Assembly: GCF_900142515.1 (NCBI RefSeq)
Contig: NZ_FRBC01000015.1
Location: 1-64,000 of the forward strand
DNA from: Pseudoselenomonas ruminantium
GTDB taxonomy: Bacteria; Bacillota; Negativicutes; Selenomonadales; Selenomonadaceae
DNA length: 64,000 nucleotides
Direction: 5' to 3'
Positions 28,979 to 37,738 of this stretch are shown one piece after another. A model generated the notes under the pieces. The model did not search any database. It had not been told where the DNA came from and saw only the letters and a list, made by a program, of their open reading frames with translations. How positions within the stretch are numbered: position 1 is the first letter of the stretch; each line of letters opens with the position of its first letter. The translations under genes were made by a program, and so were the position numbers.

Positions 28979-29060
28979 TAAAAAGAGGTTTTGCACAGAA
29001 AATGCTTCTATGCAAAACCTCTGGTTCTTCCAGTCAGTTTCCTCGCTTGACGATGACCTT
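28979..29060 (-). terminator. Control module A: conserved leader and attenuator-like terminator
   Basis: Reading the minus strand, the leader holds a small hairpin near TCG-TCAAG-CGA and the invariant AACTGACTGG. Next come a CTGG-loop-CCAG hairpin and the terminator stem AGAGGTTTTGCA/TGCAAAACCTCT (28984-28995 and 29011-29022) followed by five T. The CCAG arm shares two bases with the terminator stem, so the two structures compete. The terminator precedes the first gene, so read-through must be controlled. Confidence 0.8.
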
Positions 29061-29098
29061 ATGTTACACTATTACACCAATCATGTCAATAGGTGTAA
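29061..29098 (-). promoter_or_regulatory. Control module A: promoter and palindromic operator of the M20-met operon
   Basis: On the minus strand TTGACA (29084-29089) and TAACAT (29061-29066) have a 17-base spacer. The palindrome TTACACC-13-GGTGTAA (29072-29098) covers the -35 box. A bound protein should block RNA polymerase, so it is probably a repressor site. Confidence 0.82.
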
Positions 29099-29123
29099 AC
29101 AAAATTTGCCCAAAAATTTTTCC

Positions 29124-30146
29124 TCAACTGTATTTTACAGTGCCTGTCATGGCCGCAATATTCTGCACCGGAGTTTTGGTAGACAGGCCGCAGGCCGGGC
29201 TGATGATATCAATCTTATTGTTCACCAGTCGTTCCGTCACCTGCTGTATCACATCTGGTGTCTGCAGCTGCAGGGCAAAGGTGCTGACATTGCCCATGAC
29301 CACACCGCCATCCCGCACCTCTTTGATATCTAGCAGATTGACCATGGCATCGGTGCTGATGGCATCCCCCCGGATAGCGGACAATGGTTTTTTCACTGCG
29401 TCCAGCCGCCCGCAGATATGCACGATGGCCTTGGTATCCATGGCATGGATGGCATCCAGCAGCTTGTTGAGATAAGGTACGGCGTAGTCACCGAACATCT
29501 TGGGGCCAAGGATTTCTCCCGTGGCCGTGGGATCTGCAATGGTGATCACCGAAAAACCACTGTCCACCAGCACCCGGGCATATTCGATCAGGAAATCCGT
29601 CACATAATCCAGCACCCGATGGGCATTCTCCTTATCCTTCCGCAGCTCCTTCAGGAACACCATGGGGTCTACGATGGAAGCCGCTGTAGATACCGGTCCC
29701 GTGAGGCTGCCGATAACGGGAATATCCGGCTGCTGCCGGCTGATGGCAAAACCAGCCTCCGCAATAGCCGCAATCCGCCCCTCTTTCACCAATTCCTTCG
29801 GATCACGCTGGATGACATCGGCGCTATGTGCATAGTATTCCTTGGCAATCTTGGGTTCGCAGTCGTGATTGCCAAAATCGATCTCGCTGCCCAGGATTTC
29901 CGCTTCCACGGTCATGCAGTAAGGAATACCGAAGTTCTCAAAACCCGTACGCTGCTGCACCGCCGTGGAGAGCCTGGCCATGTCCGCCGCACTCTTATGC
30001 ACGTCCGGGAAAAACAACCCGCATTCATCCATCACATCGGTGGTAGCGCTGTTCATCATGCCGCCGGGGCAGATGACCGGCGGGCGGTCAACAGTTTTTC
30101 CTGCCAGCACCCGGTCCAGTCTTTCTTTCGGCGATAGTTCATTCAT
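29124..30146 (-). CDS. UroD-type corrinoid methyltransferase (MtaA/MtbA/CmuA family), copy 1
   Basis: The 340-residue protein has the uroporphyrinogen decarboxylase fold used by methylcobamide:thiol methyltransferases. The zinc motif appears as HIC (VHICGRLD) and a distal Cys in ISPACGLSTKTP. The family transfers a methyl group from a methyl-corrinoid protein to a thiol such as coenzyme M; the acceptor in this bacterium is unknown. It is the last gene of the seven-gene corrinoid operon, 10 bases after a corrinoid protein. The start at 30146 has GGAGG upstream. Confidence 0.85.
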   Translation of the reverse strand: MNELSPKERLDRVLAGKTVDRPPVICPGGMMNSATTDVMDECGLFFPDVHKSAADMARLSTAVQQRTGFENFGIPYCMTVEAEILGSEIDFGNHDCEPKIAKEYYAHSADVIQRDPKELVKEGRIAAIAEAGFAISRQQPDIPVIGSLTGPVSTAASIVDPMVFLKELRKDKENAHRVLDYVTDFLIEYARVLVDSGFSVITIADPTATGEILGPKMFGDYAVPYLNKLLDAIHAMDTKAIVHICGRLDAVKKPLSAIRGDAISTDAMVNLLDIKEVRDGGVVMGNVSTFALQLQTPDVIQQVTERLVNNKIDIISPACGLSTKTPVQNIAAMTGTVKYS

Positions 30147-30156
30147 AGGTATCCTC

Positions 30157-30828
30157 CTAAGCCGTCTGTCTGACCTTTTCTTCCATTCCCACCAGTTCCT
30201 TGGCAATGCGGGCGGCTTCAGCCGCATTCACCGCATAGGCATCGGCTTTTATTTTCTTGGCAAAGCCTGGCGAGATGGGACCGCCGCCAATGACCACCTT
30301 GTAGTTTTCCCGTAGATGCATTTCTTCCAGCAGGTCAATGACCTCCTTCATGGCCGGCATGGCTGTGGTCATCAGGGTGGACAGGGCAATGATCTCGGCC
30401 TCATGCTCTTTGGCTGCCTGCAGGAAGGCCTGGGGCTTGATATCCCGCCCCAGGTCGATAACCTCAAAACCGGCGCTTTCCAGCATGATCTTCACGAGGT
30501 TCTTGCCGATATCATGGGTATCCCCTTCCACCACGCCAATGACCACCACATGTCTTTCGCTGTTTTCCTGACGGACAATATGGGGTTTCAGGATATCGAT
30601 GCCCGCATACATGGCATCGGAACAGAGCAGCAGTTCCGGGATGAAATATTCCTCCTGCTCATAAAGCTCCCCCACCTTGTCCATGCCCCGGGAAAGGCCA
30701 TCTTCGATGGCCGCATAGGCATCGTAACCCTCTGCTACCACCTGGCGGGCCAGTTCTGCCGCCCGGTCTTCATCCATGTCCACCACAGCCTCATAGAGTC
30801 CCTGGTGCAGTTCCTGCTCAGTTGCCAT
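30157..30828 (-). CDS. Corrinoid-binding protein (MtaC/MtmC-like), copy 1
   Basis: The 223-residue methyltransferase-associated corrinoid protein has an N-terminal helical cap (about 1-85) and a Rossmann B12 domain. DTHDIG (103-108) supplies the lower-ligand His105. ALSTLMTTAMPAMKEVIDLL and IGGGPISPGFAKKI follow. It shuttles methyl groups on cobalt between methyltransferases. It overlaps the preceding gene by 11 bases. The start at 30828 has GAGGAGG upstream. A second, different corrinoid protein is encoded at 35201-35851. Confidence 0.92.
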   Translation of the reverse strand: MATEQELHQGLYEAVVDMDEDRAAELARQVVAEGYDAYAAIEDGLSRGMDKVGELYEQEEYFIPELLLCSDAMYAGIDILKPHIVRQENSERHVVVIGVVEGDTHDIGKNLVKIMLESAGFEVIDLGRDIKPQAFLQAAKEHEAEIIALSTLMTTAMPAMKEVIDLLEEMHLRENYKVVIGGGPISPGFAKKIKADAYAVNAAEAARIAKELVGMEEKVRQTA

Positions 30829-31729
30829 AATTTCTTTCCTCCTCATCAGCCAGTGATTCCCTAAGCTGTAATTGATACACGCCCCCATTGCAAAGAGGAC
30901 TGTAAGACCGCTGCACGCAGCCATGCCCCCAAAAACGCCCGCGGGACTTATGGATAGTTTCCAGCAAGGCTTCTCCATAAGTCAGCTGCAGCACATCAAA
31001 TGCTATCTTATCCGAGGTACAAAAGCCGGCTTTTTCAAAGCCCACCGAAGTGACATTGCAAAGATGTATGGCTACCCTTTGCGTGGCCGCCTCCATTTCC
31101 TTCAGCACTTCCCAGGAGATCCTGCCGCAGATCTGTTGGTAAATCTGCGGCGAGACCAGACTGCTGGCCACCGTGGGGTCCGCATAGGAAAGCAGGCTTA
31201 CCCCATGGTCTTCTGCCTCCTGGGCATAACGGGCCAGCTCCTTGCCAATCCGGGCGCATATCTGATGGAGCTTTCCGGGCTGCCGGTAAAGCCCCTTGTA
31301 TATTTCCTTGGCCGAAATCAGTTGACCTAAAACGGTAAAGGGGCCTTCGATATTCAACATGATATTTTCTCCCCGGGCCTGCAAAATGGCAGCCGCCCGC
31401 AAGACCTCCGCCAGCCGCCCCTGGGAAAAATCCAAATGAGGCAATTCCTCAATATCTGCCAGCCGCTCATAACGGAAACGGGTAACCGCCGGCACGCCGT
31501 ACAGAGAATTAAGGGATACCTCCGCCCCCAGGGCCTCGGCCTCGATGGTTACACAGAAGGGCAGCTTCACCCAGACATCGCGGTTCAGACGCTTGACTTC
31601 CAAGGCCGCCCGCACCATATCCTCCGCTTTGCTGAACACCGAGGTATATCTTGCTCCGGCATTGCGGCAGAGGTCTTCAGTGATGGGGCGTTCCGGCTCT
31701 CCCAGGCAGGGAAAATCCTCCTCTCTCAT
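30818..31729 (-). CDS. UroD-type corrinoid methyltransferase, divergent copy 2
   Basis: The 303-residue UroD-fold protein is the most divergent of the three in this operon. It keeps HLC in VAIHLCNVTS and a distal Cys in GHGCVQRSY for possible zinc binding. FCVTIEAEALGAEV and LNIEGPFTVLGQLIS match the family. It is shorter at the N-terminus than its paralogues. The start at 31729 has GGAGGAG upstream. Its role (acceptor methyltransferase or accessory) cannot be read from sequence. Confidence 0.78.
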   Translation of the reverse strand: MREEDFPCLGEPERPITEDLCRNAGARYTSVFSKAEDMVRAALEVKRLNRDVWVKLPFCVTIEAEALGAEVSLNSLYGVPAVTRFRYERLADIEELPHLDFSQGRLAEVLRAAAILQARGENIMLNIEGPFTVLGQLISAKEIYKGLYRQPGKLHQICARIGKELARYAQEAEDHGVSLLSYADPTVASSLVSPQIYQQICGRISWEVLKEMEAATQRVAIHLCNVTSVGFEKAGFCTSDKIAFDVLQLTYGEALLETIHKSRGRFWGHGCVQRSYSPLCNGGVYQLQLRESLADEEERNYGN

Positions 31730-31761
31730 AGGCTCCTCCTTTCCCGTCAATCGGATTTCCC

Positions 31762-33687
31762 CTATGTCAGATGGGGGAAACTATCCTTGGCATGGGGAAT
31801 GGCCAGCGCTTCCATGAAACGCGTCTGGAAGTCCGGCTCCACCGCCGTTTCCACAAATTCCACCTGCCTTGCGACACTGGCCGCCTCCCGGCGCTTGTCG
31901 ATATCCAACAGGGCAATGCGGGCACCATCCCCGGCGGCATTGCCCACGGCCTTGACGTTATCCAGGTCACAGTCGGGAAACAGTCCCAAGGTCAGGGCAC
32001 TCTGCTTGTTGATATAACTGCCAAAAGCCCCGGCCAGGATGACTTCTTCCACCTGCTCAATGCCGTATTTTTCCATCAGGTATTTCGCCCCCGTATAGAT
32101 GGCTCCTTTGGCCAGCTGCACGGCCCGGATATCTCCCTGCTTGATGGTGATATCCTTATGGATGGCGGTTTCCTCCGCCCAGGCCAGCACATATTCCAGA
32201 CGGCCATTCTCATCCTTGCGCACCCGGGGCGTTTCCAGCCTGCCGTTGATACGGCCGGCCTTGGAAATGATGCCCGCCGTATAGAGGGCCGCCACCACAT
32301 CGATGATGCCGGAACCGCAGATGCCTTGGGCACCGGTGAATTTCAATTCAGGATACCAGGTCTCCTGTCCGATTACCTTATAGCGGGGTTCCTTGGTCTC
32401 CGCGTCTATCTCCACCCGCTCGATGGCGCCGGCTGCCGCCCGCATGCCAAAGGCAATCTGAGCGCCTTCCAGCGCCGGGCCGGTGGCACAGGAGGTGGAT
32501 AACAGCCTGTCCTTATTGCCCAAATCAATCTCGCCATTGGTACCAATGTCGATGATGAGTTTTACCTTGTCGCTCTTATATGGTTCCTCAGCCAGCAGCA
32601 CCGCCACATTGTCCGGCCCTACAAAGCCCGCTTCCACCGGCAGAGAATGGATATTGGCCGCAGGATTGATAGCAATTCCCAAATCCCTGGCCTTGATATC
32701 CAAAGGCTCACTGACCGTCGGTACAAAGGGCGAACGCCCCATGAACTTCGGCTCCAGCCCCAAAGTGAAATGGTGCATGGCCGTATTGTAAACCAGCACC
32801 ATTTCATCCACCTCCAGGGGCTTGCGGCCAATCTTCGCCGTCATCTCCGCAGCCAGTTCGCTGATAGCCTTCAGCATGACCTGCTGCAGCTTGTCCCGGC
32901 CATCCTCATTGCTCATGGCATAGGATATGCGGGCCAGCACGTCTTCCCCATAGCCGATTTCCGGATTCATGCGGGAGGCCCGCCCCAGAAGCTCCCCTGT
33001 GGTCAGATCACAGAGGAATGCCGCCAGCGTAGTGGTGCCAATGTCAATAGCGATGCCCAGACTCGGGGCGGCTTCTCTGCCCGGCACCACCCGGATTACT
33101 TCCTGCTCCTGCCAGACCGTGACCGTAACTTGCCAGTCCTGCTGGCGCAAAATCTGCGGCAAATCGCGGAGTACGGTATAGTCAACGGTCAGATTCTCCA
33201 GTCCGTAGACCTGCGCCAGTGCATCCAACAGGCGCTGCCTGTCATCCCGGGCATCGTCCAGCGCAGCAGGCTCGATGGTCAGGCTGTACTGCTTCACCGC
33301 CGGATTGAGGCTGTAAGCACGCGTCTTCCCCTGTTCCAAGATCACCTGCTTGGCCGTGCGGCTTTCTTCGGGCACCGTCACCACCAAATCCGCATTAACC
33401 TGGGCCAGGCAGGCCAGCCGGTAGCCCCGCTCCAGCTCCTCCCGGCTGAAGAATTTTTCTTCCACCGGCGAAAGCGCTGACACATGGCCCCGGCTGGATG
33501 CAATGCCCAGTTTCTCAAAACGGCCTTCTTCCACGATAACCCGGCATTTGCCGCAGACACCTTTGCCGCCACAGACGGCTTCAATGCCCACCCCCAGCTC
33601 CTGGGCTGCCGCCAGCAGGGTTGTCCCTGCCAGCGTTCTGCCCCGCCTGCCGGAGGGTTGGAATACAATCTCTACGGTATCCGCCAC
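31762..33687 (-). CDS. Reductive activator of corrinoid proteins (RACE/RamA-like ASKHA protein)
   Basis: Reactivates corrinoid proteins whose cobalt has oxidised to Co(II), using ATP and electrons. The 641-residue protein has an N-terminal plant-type 2Fe-2S domain with Cys39, Cys45, Cys48 and Cys94 (CGGKGVCGKC ... RLACLAQV). A middle domain and a C-terminal ASKHA ATPase domain (GIAIDIGTTTLAAFLCDL, IDIGTNGEIDLG, CGSGIIDVVAALY, GAFGSYINKQSAL) follow. The start is GTG at 33687 with GGAGGGG upstream. It sits between the MtmB-like methyltransferase and a UroD protein. Confidence 0.92.
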   Translation of the reverse strand: MADTVEIVFQPSGRRGRTLAGTTLLAAAQELGVGIEAVCGGKGVCGKCRVIVEEGRFEKLGIASSRGHVSALSPVEEKFFSREELERGYRLACLAQVNADLVVTVPEESRTAKQVILEQGKTRAYSLNPAVKQYSLTIEPAALDDARDDRQRLLDALAQVYGLENLTVDYTVLRDLPQILRQQDWQVTVTVWQEQEVIRVVPGREAAPSLGIAIDIGTTTLAAFLCDLTTGELLGRASRMNPEIGYGEDVLARISYAMSNEDGRDKLQQVMLKAISELAAEMTAKIGRKPLEVDEMVLVYNTAMHHFTLGLEPKFMGRSPFVPTVSEPLDIKARDLGIAINPAANIHSLPVEAGFVGPDNVAVLLAEEPYKSDKVKLIIDIGTNGEIDLGNKDRLLSTSCATGPALEGAQIAFGMRAAAGAIERVEIDAETKEPRYKVIGQETWYPELKFTGAQGICGSGIIDVVAALYTAGIISKAGRINGRLETPRVRKDENGRLEYVLAWAEETAIHKDITIKQGDIRAVQLAKGAIYTGAKYLMEKYGIEQVEEVILAGAFGSYINKQSALTLGLFPDCDLDNVKAVGNAAGDGARIALLDIDKRREAASVARQVEFVETAVEPDFQTRFMEALAIPHAKDSFPHLT

Positions 33688-33714
33688 ATCATCCCCTCCT
33701 TTCCACAGGCTTGC

Positions 33715-35127
33715 TTATTGGATGGGCAGGCCCATTTCACGCAGCTCGGCCTTTACCTTGTTGTAGATGGCCAGATATTCCGGCTTGGGCTGTACGGTCT
33801 TCAAATCGTAAGCCGTGCGGAAGTCCCCGCCCACGGTATGCAGGGTGCGGTTGTCAATCAGCGGCTGATACTTGGGCAGGATACGGTTGACCAGTTCATT
33901 GGCCTGTACACGCGTCAGCCGCGCTTTGCCCACAGCCTTGCCCACTTCGGCGGCAAATCTTGCGCCTAAGCCGCCAGCCTGGTCGAGGCCTGCACTCTGA
34001 TGCCCCGTGCCACCAGCCACCAAGAAGCCCAATGTCGCACTGCCAATAGCTCCGGCTGCCGTCTCCCAGAAGTATTCCTCACTGTTGATGCCTGCCGTCA
34101 TCTGCCAGGCGGCACCGACCAATGCCGGGAAGTGGGTGTGCTTGCTGAAAGCCGCCCCGCCGTAGTTGGCCACATAGAGGGCGTACTTGCTGGAGTTGCT
34201 GAAATAGAGCGCATCGGTCGGCCAAGTGCCCAGAAGCGTCGGCTCGTAGAGCATCACATAAGCCAGGAGGTCGGCCACGCCATTTACGGCTGAAGTTGCC
34301 GGGCCGCCGGCGGCACCGCCGATATAAGCCTGCAAGATGCCCCAAATGTTGGCGCCATAGGAATGCCAGAAATAAGCGCGGCTCATCTGGTCATAGTCCG
34401 TCTTGAGCTGAGGCATGATGTAGACATGGCGCACATCGCCCTTCTTCACGCCCCAAAGGGGATTGGCTGCTGCCATTTCCGCCTGGAGATTCACTGGCGT
34501 GGAGCCGCCATCGGGAAGTCCCGGACGGCCCACCCGCCGTTTTATATCATTGACGACTGCCACATGCTGCTGTTCAGCCATCATTTCAAAGGGAGAACCC
34601 GGTTTGATGGGTATCCCGTTGATTTCCGTCTTCACGCCCTGGAAATGCACATAATCCACCAAAGGTTCCTGTGCATAGGACAGGGCAATCTTCTCATAAA
34701 GGTCATCGGAAATCGGTCCTAAGATGCGGCCCATAGTGCCCACCGGGGTTGGCCCGTTGTCGTAATCCTCAAAGCCCCGGTGCGGAATGGTTATCGCGTC
34801 CTGCCCTTCCCCTAAGGTCACGCTGCGGGGCAGGTTTTCCAAAGCCGCGTCGATTTCCTCTTCGGTAAAGAGAATGCGCCGTTCCGTGGATACATTCAGG
34901 ATACCCACGTCCAAGAGCAGTTCCTTGCCGGCCTGCCAGATGGCATCCAGCTCGTCATCGTCCGTAGGAACCACTTTGCCTTCAGCGTACTCAATGCCGT
35001 ATTTCTTGGTGAGTTCTTTCAGTCTCGGCCAATATACTTTCGTGTCAAATTCCTTCTGGAAGGTGATGGGGCCAGTCTCACCGCGCCCCCAATACTCGAT
35101 GAATTTACCTTTTGAACCATGGCTCAT
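33715..35127 (-). CDS. MtmB-family methyltransferase without pyrrolysine
   Basis: The 470-residue homologue of archaeal monomethylamine:corrinoid methyltransferase MtmB resembles it at both ends. VVPTDDDELDAIWQAGKELLLDVGI is like the N-terminal third of MtmB, and PEYLAIYNKVKAELREMGL is like its C-terminus. MtmB places pyrrolysine (UAG codon) at its active site. By my alignment from memory the equivalent residue here is about Trp225 in NPLWG, and the frame has no internal stop. The substrate is therefore probably not monomethylamine. It is followed by the activase and preceded by a corrinoid protein. The start at 35127 has GGAGGAA upstream. Confidence 0.82.
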   Translation of the reverse strand: MSHGSKGKFIEYWGRGETGPITFQKEFDTKVYWPRLKELTKKYGIEYAEGKVVPTDDDELDAIWQAGKELLLDVGILNVSTERRILFTEEEIDAALENLPRSVTLGEGQDAITIPHRGFEDYDNGPTPVGTMGRILGPISDDLYEKIALSYAQEPLVDYVHFQGVKTEINGIPIKPGSPFEMMAEQQHVAVVNDIKRRVGRPGLPDGGSTPVNLQAEMAAANPLWGVKKGDVRHVYIMPQLKTDYDQMSRAYFWHSYGANIWGILQAYIGGAAGGPATSAVNGVADLLAYVMLYEPTLLGTWPTDALYFSNSSKYALYVANYGGAAFSKHTHFPALVGAAWQMTAGINSEEYFWETAAGAIGSATLGFLVAGGTGHQSAGLDQAGGLGARFAAEVGKAVGKARLTRVQANELVNRILPKYQPLIDNRTLHTVGGDFRTAYDLKTVQPKPEYLAIYNKVKAELREMGLPIQ

Positions 35128-35200
35128 AGTCATTTCCTCCGTTCCCCAAAACACTGGTGCTTATGCACTCTTATCTAAATCACGGATCTTGCTTTCAGCT

Positions 35201-35851
35201 TCAGGCTACATGCAGCAACCGCTTAGCTAAGTTTACAGTGGCGATGGCATCCTGACCGTAGCCGTCAGCGGCTATCTGGTCCGCCCATTCCTGGGTGACT
35301 ACGCCGCCGCCCACCAGCACGATGAACTGGTCACGCACGCCCTTGGCCTCCAAAAAGTCTATCAGGTCCTTCTGCACCGGACGGGTGGTTGACATCAGCG
35401 ATGCCGCCGCAATTACCTTGGCCCCCAGACGCTTGGCCTCTTCGAGGAAGCGGGACGGCGCCACATCCACCCCCAGATCGTAGACCTCGAAACCAGCCGT
35501 AGCCAAGAAGGTTGCCACCATGTCCTTGCCCACCTGATGGATATCCCCCTGCACCGTACCGATAACAATGGGAATGGCCTTCTTGCCTTCGGTGTTCTTC
35601 TTCTTGATTTCCGGCTCCAGTACGCTCAGGGCATTCTTGAAGGCATCGGATGCCAGCATGATTTCCGGCAGGAATACCTCCATGCGTTCAAACTTCACGC
35701 CCAATTCATTGAGACCGTCCGCCAGCACTCCCACCGCTTCCACGGGATCAATGCCCTGTGCCAGCGATTCCTTGGCCAGCTCCAGCGCCGCATCTTCATC
35801 AAAGTCCAATATGGACTGCTTCAGTTCGCTTAAAATATCCTTGTCTGCCAT
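35201..35851 (-). CDS. Corrinoid-binding protein (MtmC-like), copy 2
   Basis: The 216-residue partner of the MtmB-like enzyme has a helical cap (LSELKQSILDFDEDAALELAKESL), then the B12 domain with DIHQVG (103-108; His105 is the expected cobalt ligand). AAASLMSTTRPVQKDLIDFL and LVGGGVVTQEWA follow. It lies just before the MtmB-like gene, the usual order for corrinoid methyltransferase systems. I chose ATG 35851 for its spacing from GAGAGGGA. Confidence 0.92.
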   Translation of the reverse strand: MADKDILSELKQSILDFDEDAALELAKESLAQGIDPVEAVGVLADGLNELGVKFERMEVFLPEIMLASDAFKNALSVLEPEIKKKNTEGKKAIPIVIGTVQGDIHQVGKDMVATFLATAGFEVYDLGVDVAPSRFLEEAKRLGAKVIAAASLMSTTRPVQKDLIDFLEAKGVRDQFIVLVGGGVVTQEWADQIAADGYGQDAIATVNLAKRLLHVA

Positions 35852-35881
35852 TTTCATTCCCTCTCTTTCCCAAACACGAAA

Positions 35882-36907
35882 TTACAGATCCAATTCGGCG
35901 GCTGCTTTGGTCAGCTCCAGCAGATTTTCCAGCGGCGTATCCGGGGCGATGGCGCAATCGGGCGAAATGGCATCCACACCAGCCGCCACGGACTGCTGTA
36001 CCGCCTCGCGCACATCTTCCCGGCTGCCTTCCAGCAACACATCGATGGGGTGAACCGCTCCCAGGATGGGAGTCGTTATCCCTGCCTGCCGGAACTCTTC
36101 CTTCGCCGCCGGAATATCTACCGCCGATTCCACACTGATGGCCGCAGCACCGGTGGCCGCCACATCTTTCATCACCTGATCCAGCTTGCCGCAGATATGA
36201 ATGATGACCGGCACCCTGCCGCCGATGAAATCAATCAGCTGCTTTTCATAGGGAGCCGCCATGGCCCGATAAGTCTTCGGGCTGATCATATCCAGCGAGG
36301 CCATCATGTCTTCGATGACAATGGCATCCGCACCGGCATCGATTATGGCCTGGGCATACTGTTCCGCAGTCTTTTCCGCTGCCTCGAAATAAGGCACCAG
36401 CTGTTCAGGCTTGCGGAGGCTGGCCTTCAGCAAAGCGGATACGCCGATGATATTGGCGGCCACGCTGAAGGGCCCCACCAGACTGCCCATCACCAGGGTT
36501 TCTGCCCCCACCGTCTGCTTGAGCCGCCGGATCGCATCCAGCACTGCTGGTATGCGACCTTTGGCCGTAAAGTTTTCCGGTATCCGGGGCTCCTCCCCTA
36601 GAGAAAAGGCCGGCTTTGCTATGCTGGGCAGATGGATTCGCCCGCCGTCCTTGATGGCAGAGCCATAGATTTCGGCTTCCACCGTTTGACAGTAAGGTAC
36701 CCGCACCGCATCCAAATGGAGAATCTCGGCGCCCCCGGCCGAAAGCCTGGCCATCTTCTCCCCGTCATAATGCGCCTCCGGCCAGTACGCGCCGGTCTTT
36801 TCCATCAGGCCATAGGTGACATACTGACAGACGCTCAGGACAGGTATCCTGTCCACCTCCTTTCCGGACAACAGCGCCGTCAGCCGTTCTTTACCAGTCA
36901 TTCCCAT
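35882..36907 (-). CDS. UroD-type corrinoid methyltransferase (MtaA/MtbA family), copy 3
   Basis: The 341-residue first gene of the corrinoid operon carries HIC in VIIHICGKLDQVMKD and the distal Cys in ISPDCAIAPDTPLENL. These make the zinc motif that activates a thiol in methylcobamide:CoM methyltransferases. PYCQTVEAEIYGS and MGSLVGPFSVAANI fit the family. The thiol acceptor is unknown; homocysteine is an attractive guess given the setting. The start at 36907 follows AGGGGGA by six bases. Control module B lies directly upstream. Confidence 0.86.
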   Translation of the reverse strand: MGMTGKERLTALLSGKEVDRIPVLSVCQYVTYGLMEKTGAYWPEAHYDGEKMARLSAGGAEILHLDAVRVPYCQTVEAEIYGSAIKDGGRIHLPSIAKPAFSLGEEPRIPENFTAKGRIPAVLDAIRRLKQTVGAETLVMGSLVGPFSVAANIIGVSALLKASLRKPEQLVPYFEAAEKTAEQYAQAIIDAGADAIVIEDMMASLDMISPKTYRAMAAPYEKQLIDFIGGRVPVIIHICGKLDQVMKDVAATGAAAISVESAVDIPAAKEEFRQAGITTPILGAVHPIDVLLEGSREDVREAVQQSVAAGVDAISPDCAIAPDTPLENLLELTKAAAELDL

Positions 36908-36931
36908 TAGCATTCCCCCTAACCTAAAACA

Positions 36932-37015
36932 CAAAAAAGAGGTTTTGCGCAGGACTATCCTGCACAAAACCTCTGGTTATCCAGTCAGTTTGCTCGCCTT
37001 TTTGGCGTTGGGTTA
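36932..37015 (-). terminator. Control module B: conserved leader and attenuator-like terminator
   Basis: The leader contains CGCC-AAAAA-GGCG, the invariant AACTGACTGG and CTGG-ATAA-CCAG. The terminator stem AGAGGTTTTG.GCAGG/CCTGC.CAAAACCTCT (36938-36974) is followed by six T on the minus strand. The first hairpin differs in sequence from modules A and D yet still pairs, which suggests selection on structure. The terminator ends about 15 bases before the ribosome-binding site of the corrinoid operon. Confidence 0.82.
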
Positions 37016-37053
37016 ATGTTACACTATTACACCCAGCCTGTCAATAGGCAGAA
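37016..37053 (-). promoter_or_regulatory. Control module B: promoter and operator of the corrinoid operon
   Basis: On the minus strand TTGACA (37039-37044) and TAACAT (37016-37021) have a 17-base spacer. The half-sites are TTCTGCCTA and GGGTGTAAT; the left half is more degenerate than in modules A, C and D. Confidence 0.78.
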
Positions 37054-37069
37054 ACTGATTTTTTGTAAA

Positions 37070-37690
37070 TTATATGAAATATTCAATCGTTCTCTCCGCC
37101 GTGAGTTTGGTACGGGTGTCAAACAGCAACACAGCTTCCCGCTCCTCCACCTTGCCCAGGGAATAGGGCTGCGTCCCCTCCCGGTTGAAGCAGGCAAAGG
37201 GCACAATGCGATTGTACTTAAGCGGATGCTGCAAATCCAGTTCAATCTCCGGACCGAAGGGATTTTCCTCCATGTAATAGGGATCAAAGAGGTAAATCCT
37301 CTCCTCTTCTCTTCCCGTCAGCAATACATAATGCTCCCCGTCCATATGCAGCCGCATGACCACGGCGCCGCCGCGGCAAAGGGCATCGGTCACGAGGCTG
37401 TTTTCCCCGAGATAGACCTGCTTGCCGGAAAGGTACTGGCATTCGATGGGCAGCAGCCCCGCCTCGCCTGCACCGGAGAGCCAGCGGGACAAAAACATCA
37501 TGGCCATGCGGGAAGTGCCGTTCTGGCCTTGGACACCACTCTTGCCGTAGCAATCCAGCGAATAAAGCATGATATTGCGCAGGATTTCCGGCTGTATCTC
37601 CTCCCGCTCAAAGAGGAAGGAAACGGCATTCAGCAGCGATGTGGGGCCGCAGTCATATTCCGATACCTGATAACGCAGGGGATTTTTCAT
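37070..37690 (-). CDS. C39-peptidase-like / BtrH-N-like protein
   Basis: The 206-residue protein has a papain-like triad pattern: Cys in YDCGPTSLLNAV near the N-terminus, His in DGEHYVLLTG and Asp in YLFDPYY. The family includes C39-like peptidases and the BtrH acyltransferase; sequence alone does not decide. No signal peptide is visible. It is third in an operon with an esterase and an ATP-grasp ligase under module C, so a role in building or processing a small peptide-like molecule is possible. The start at 37690 is preferred because of GTGAGGA upstream. Confidence 0.65.
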   Translation of the reverse strand: MKNPLRYQVSEYDCGPTSLLNAVSFLFEREEIQPEILRNIMLYSLDCYGKSGVQGQNGTSRMAMMFLSRWLSGAGEAGLLPIECQYLSGKQVYLGENSLVTDALCRGGAVVMRLHMDGEHYVLLTGREEERIYLFDPYYMEENPFGPEIELDLQHPLKYNRIVPFACFNREGTQPYSLGKVEEREAVLLFDTRTKLTAERTIEYFI

Positions 37691-37738
37691 GGCTTGATTC
37701 CTCACTTTCATCTGCTGATCCGTTTGCCCGGTTTATAT

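Noticed and set aside
28979-29060. SAM (S-box) riboswitch or T-box in control modules
   Set aside because: The leader before the terminator is only about 45 bases and lacks the conserved cores of either class.
33715-35127. Pyrrolysine codon in the MtmB-like gene
   Set aside because: The frame contains no in-frame TAG, and no pyl genes are in the window.
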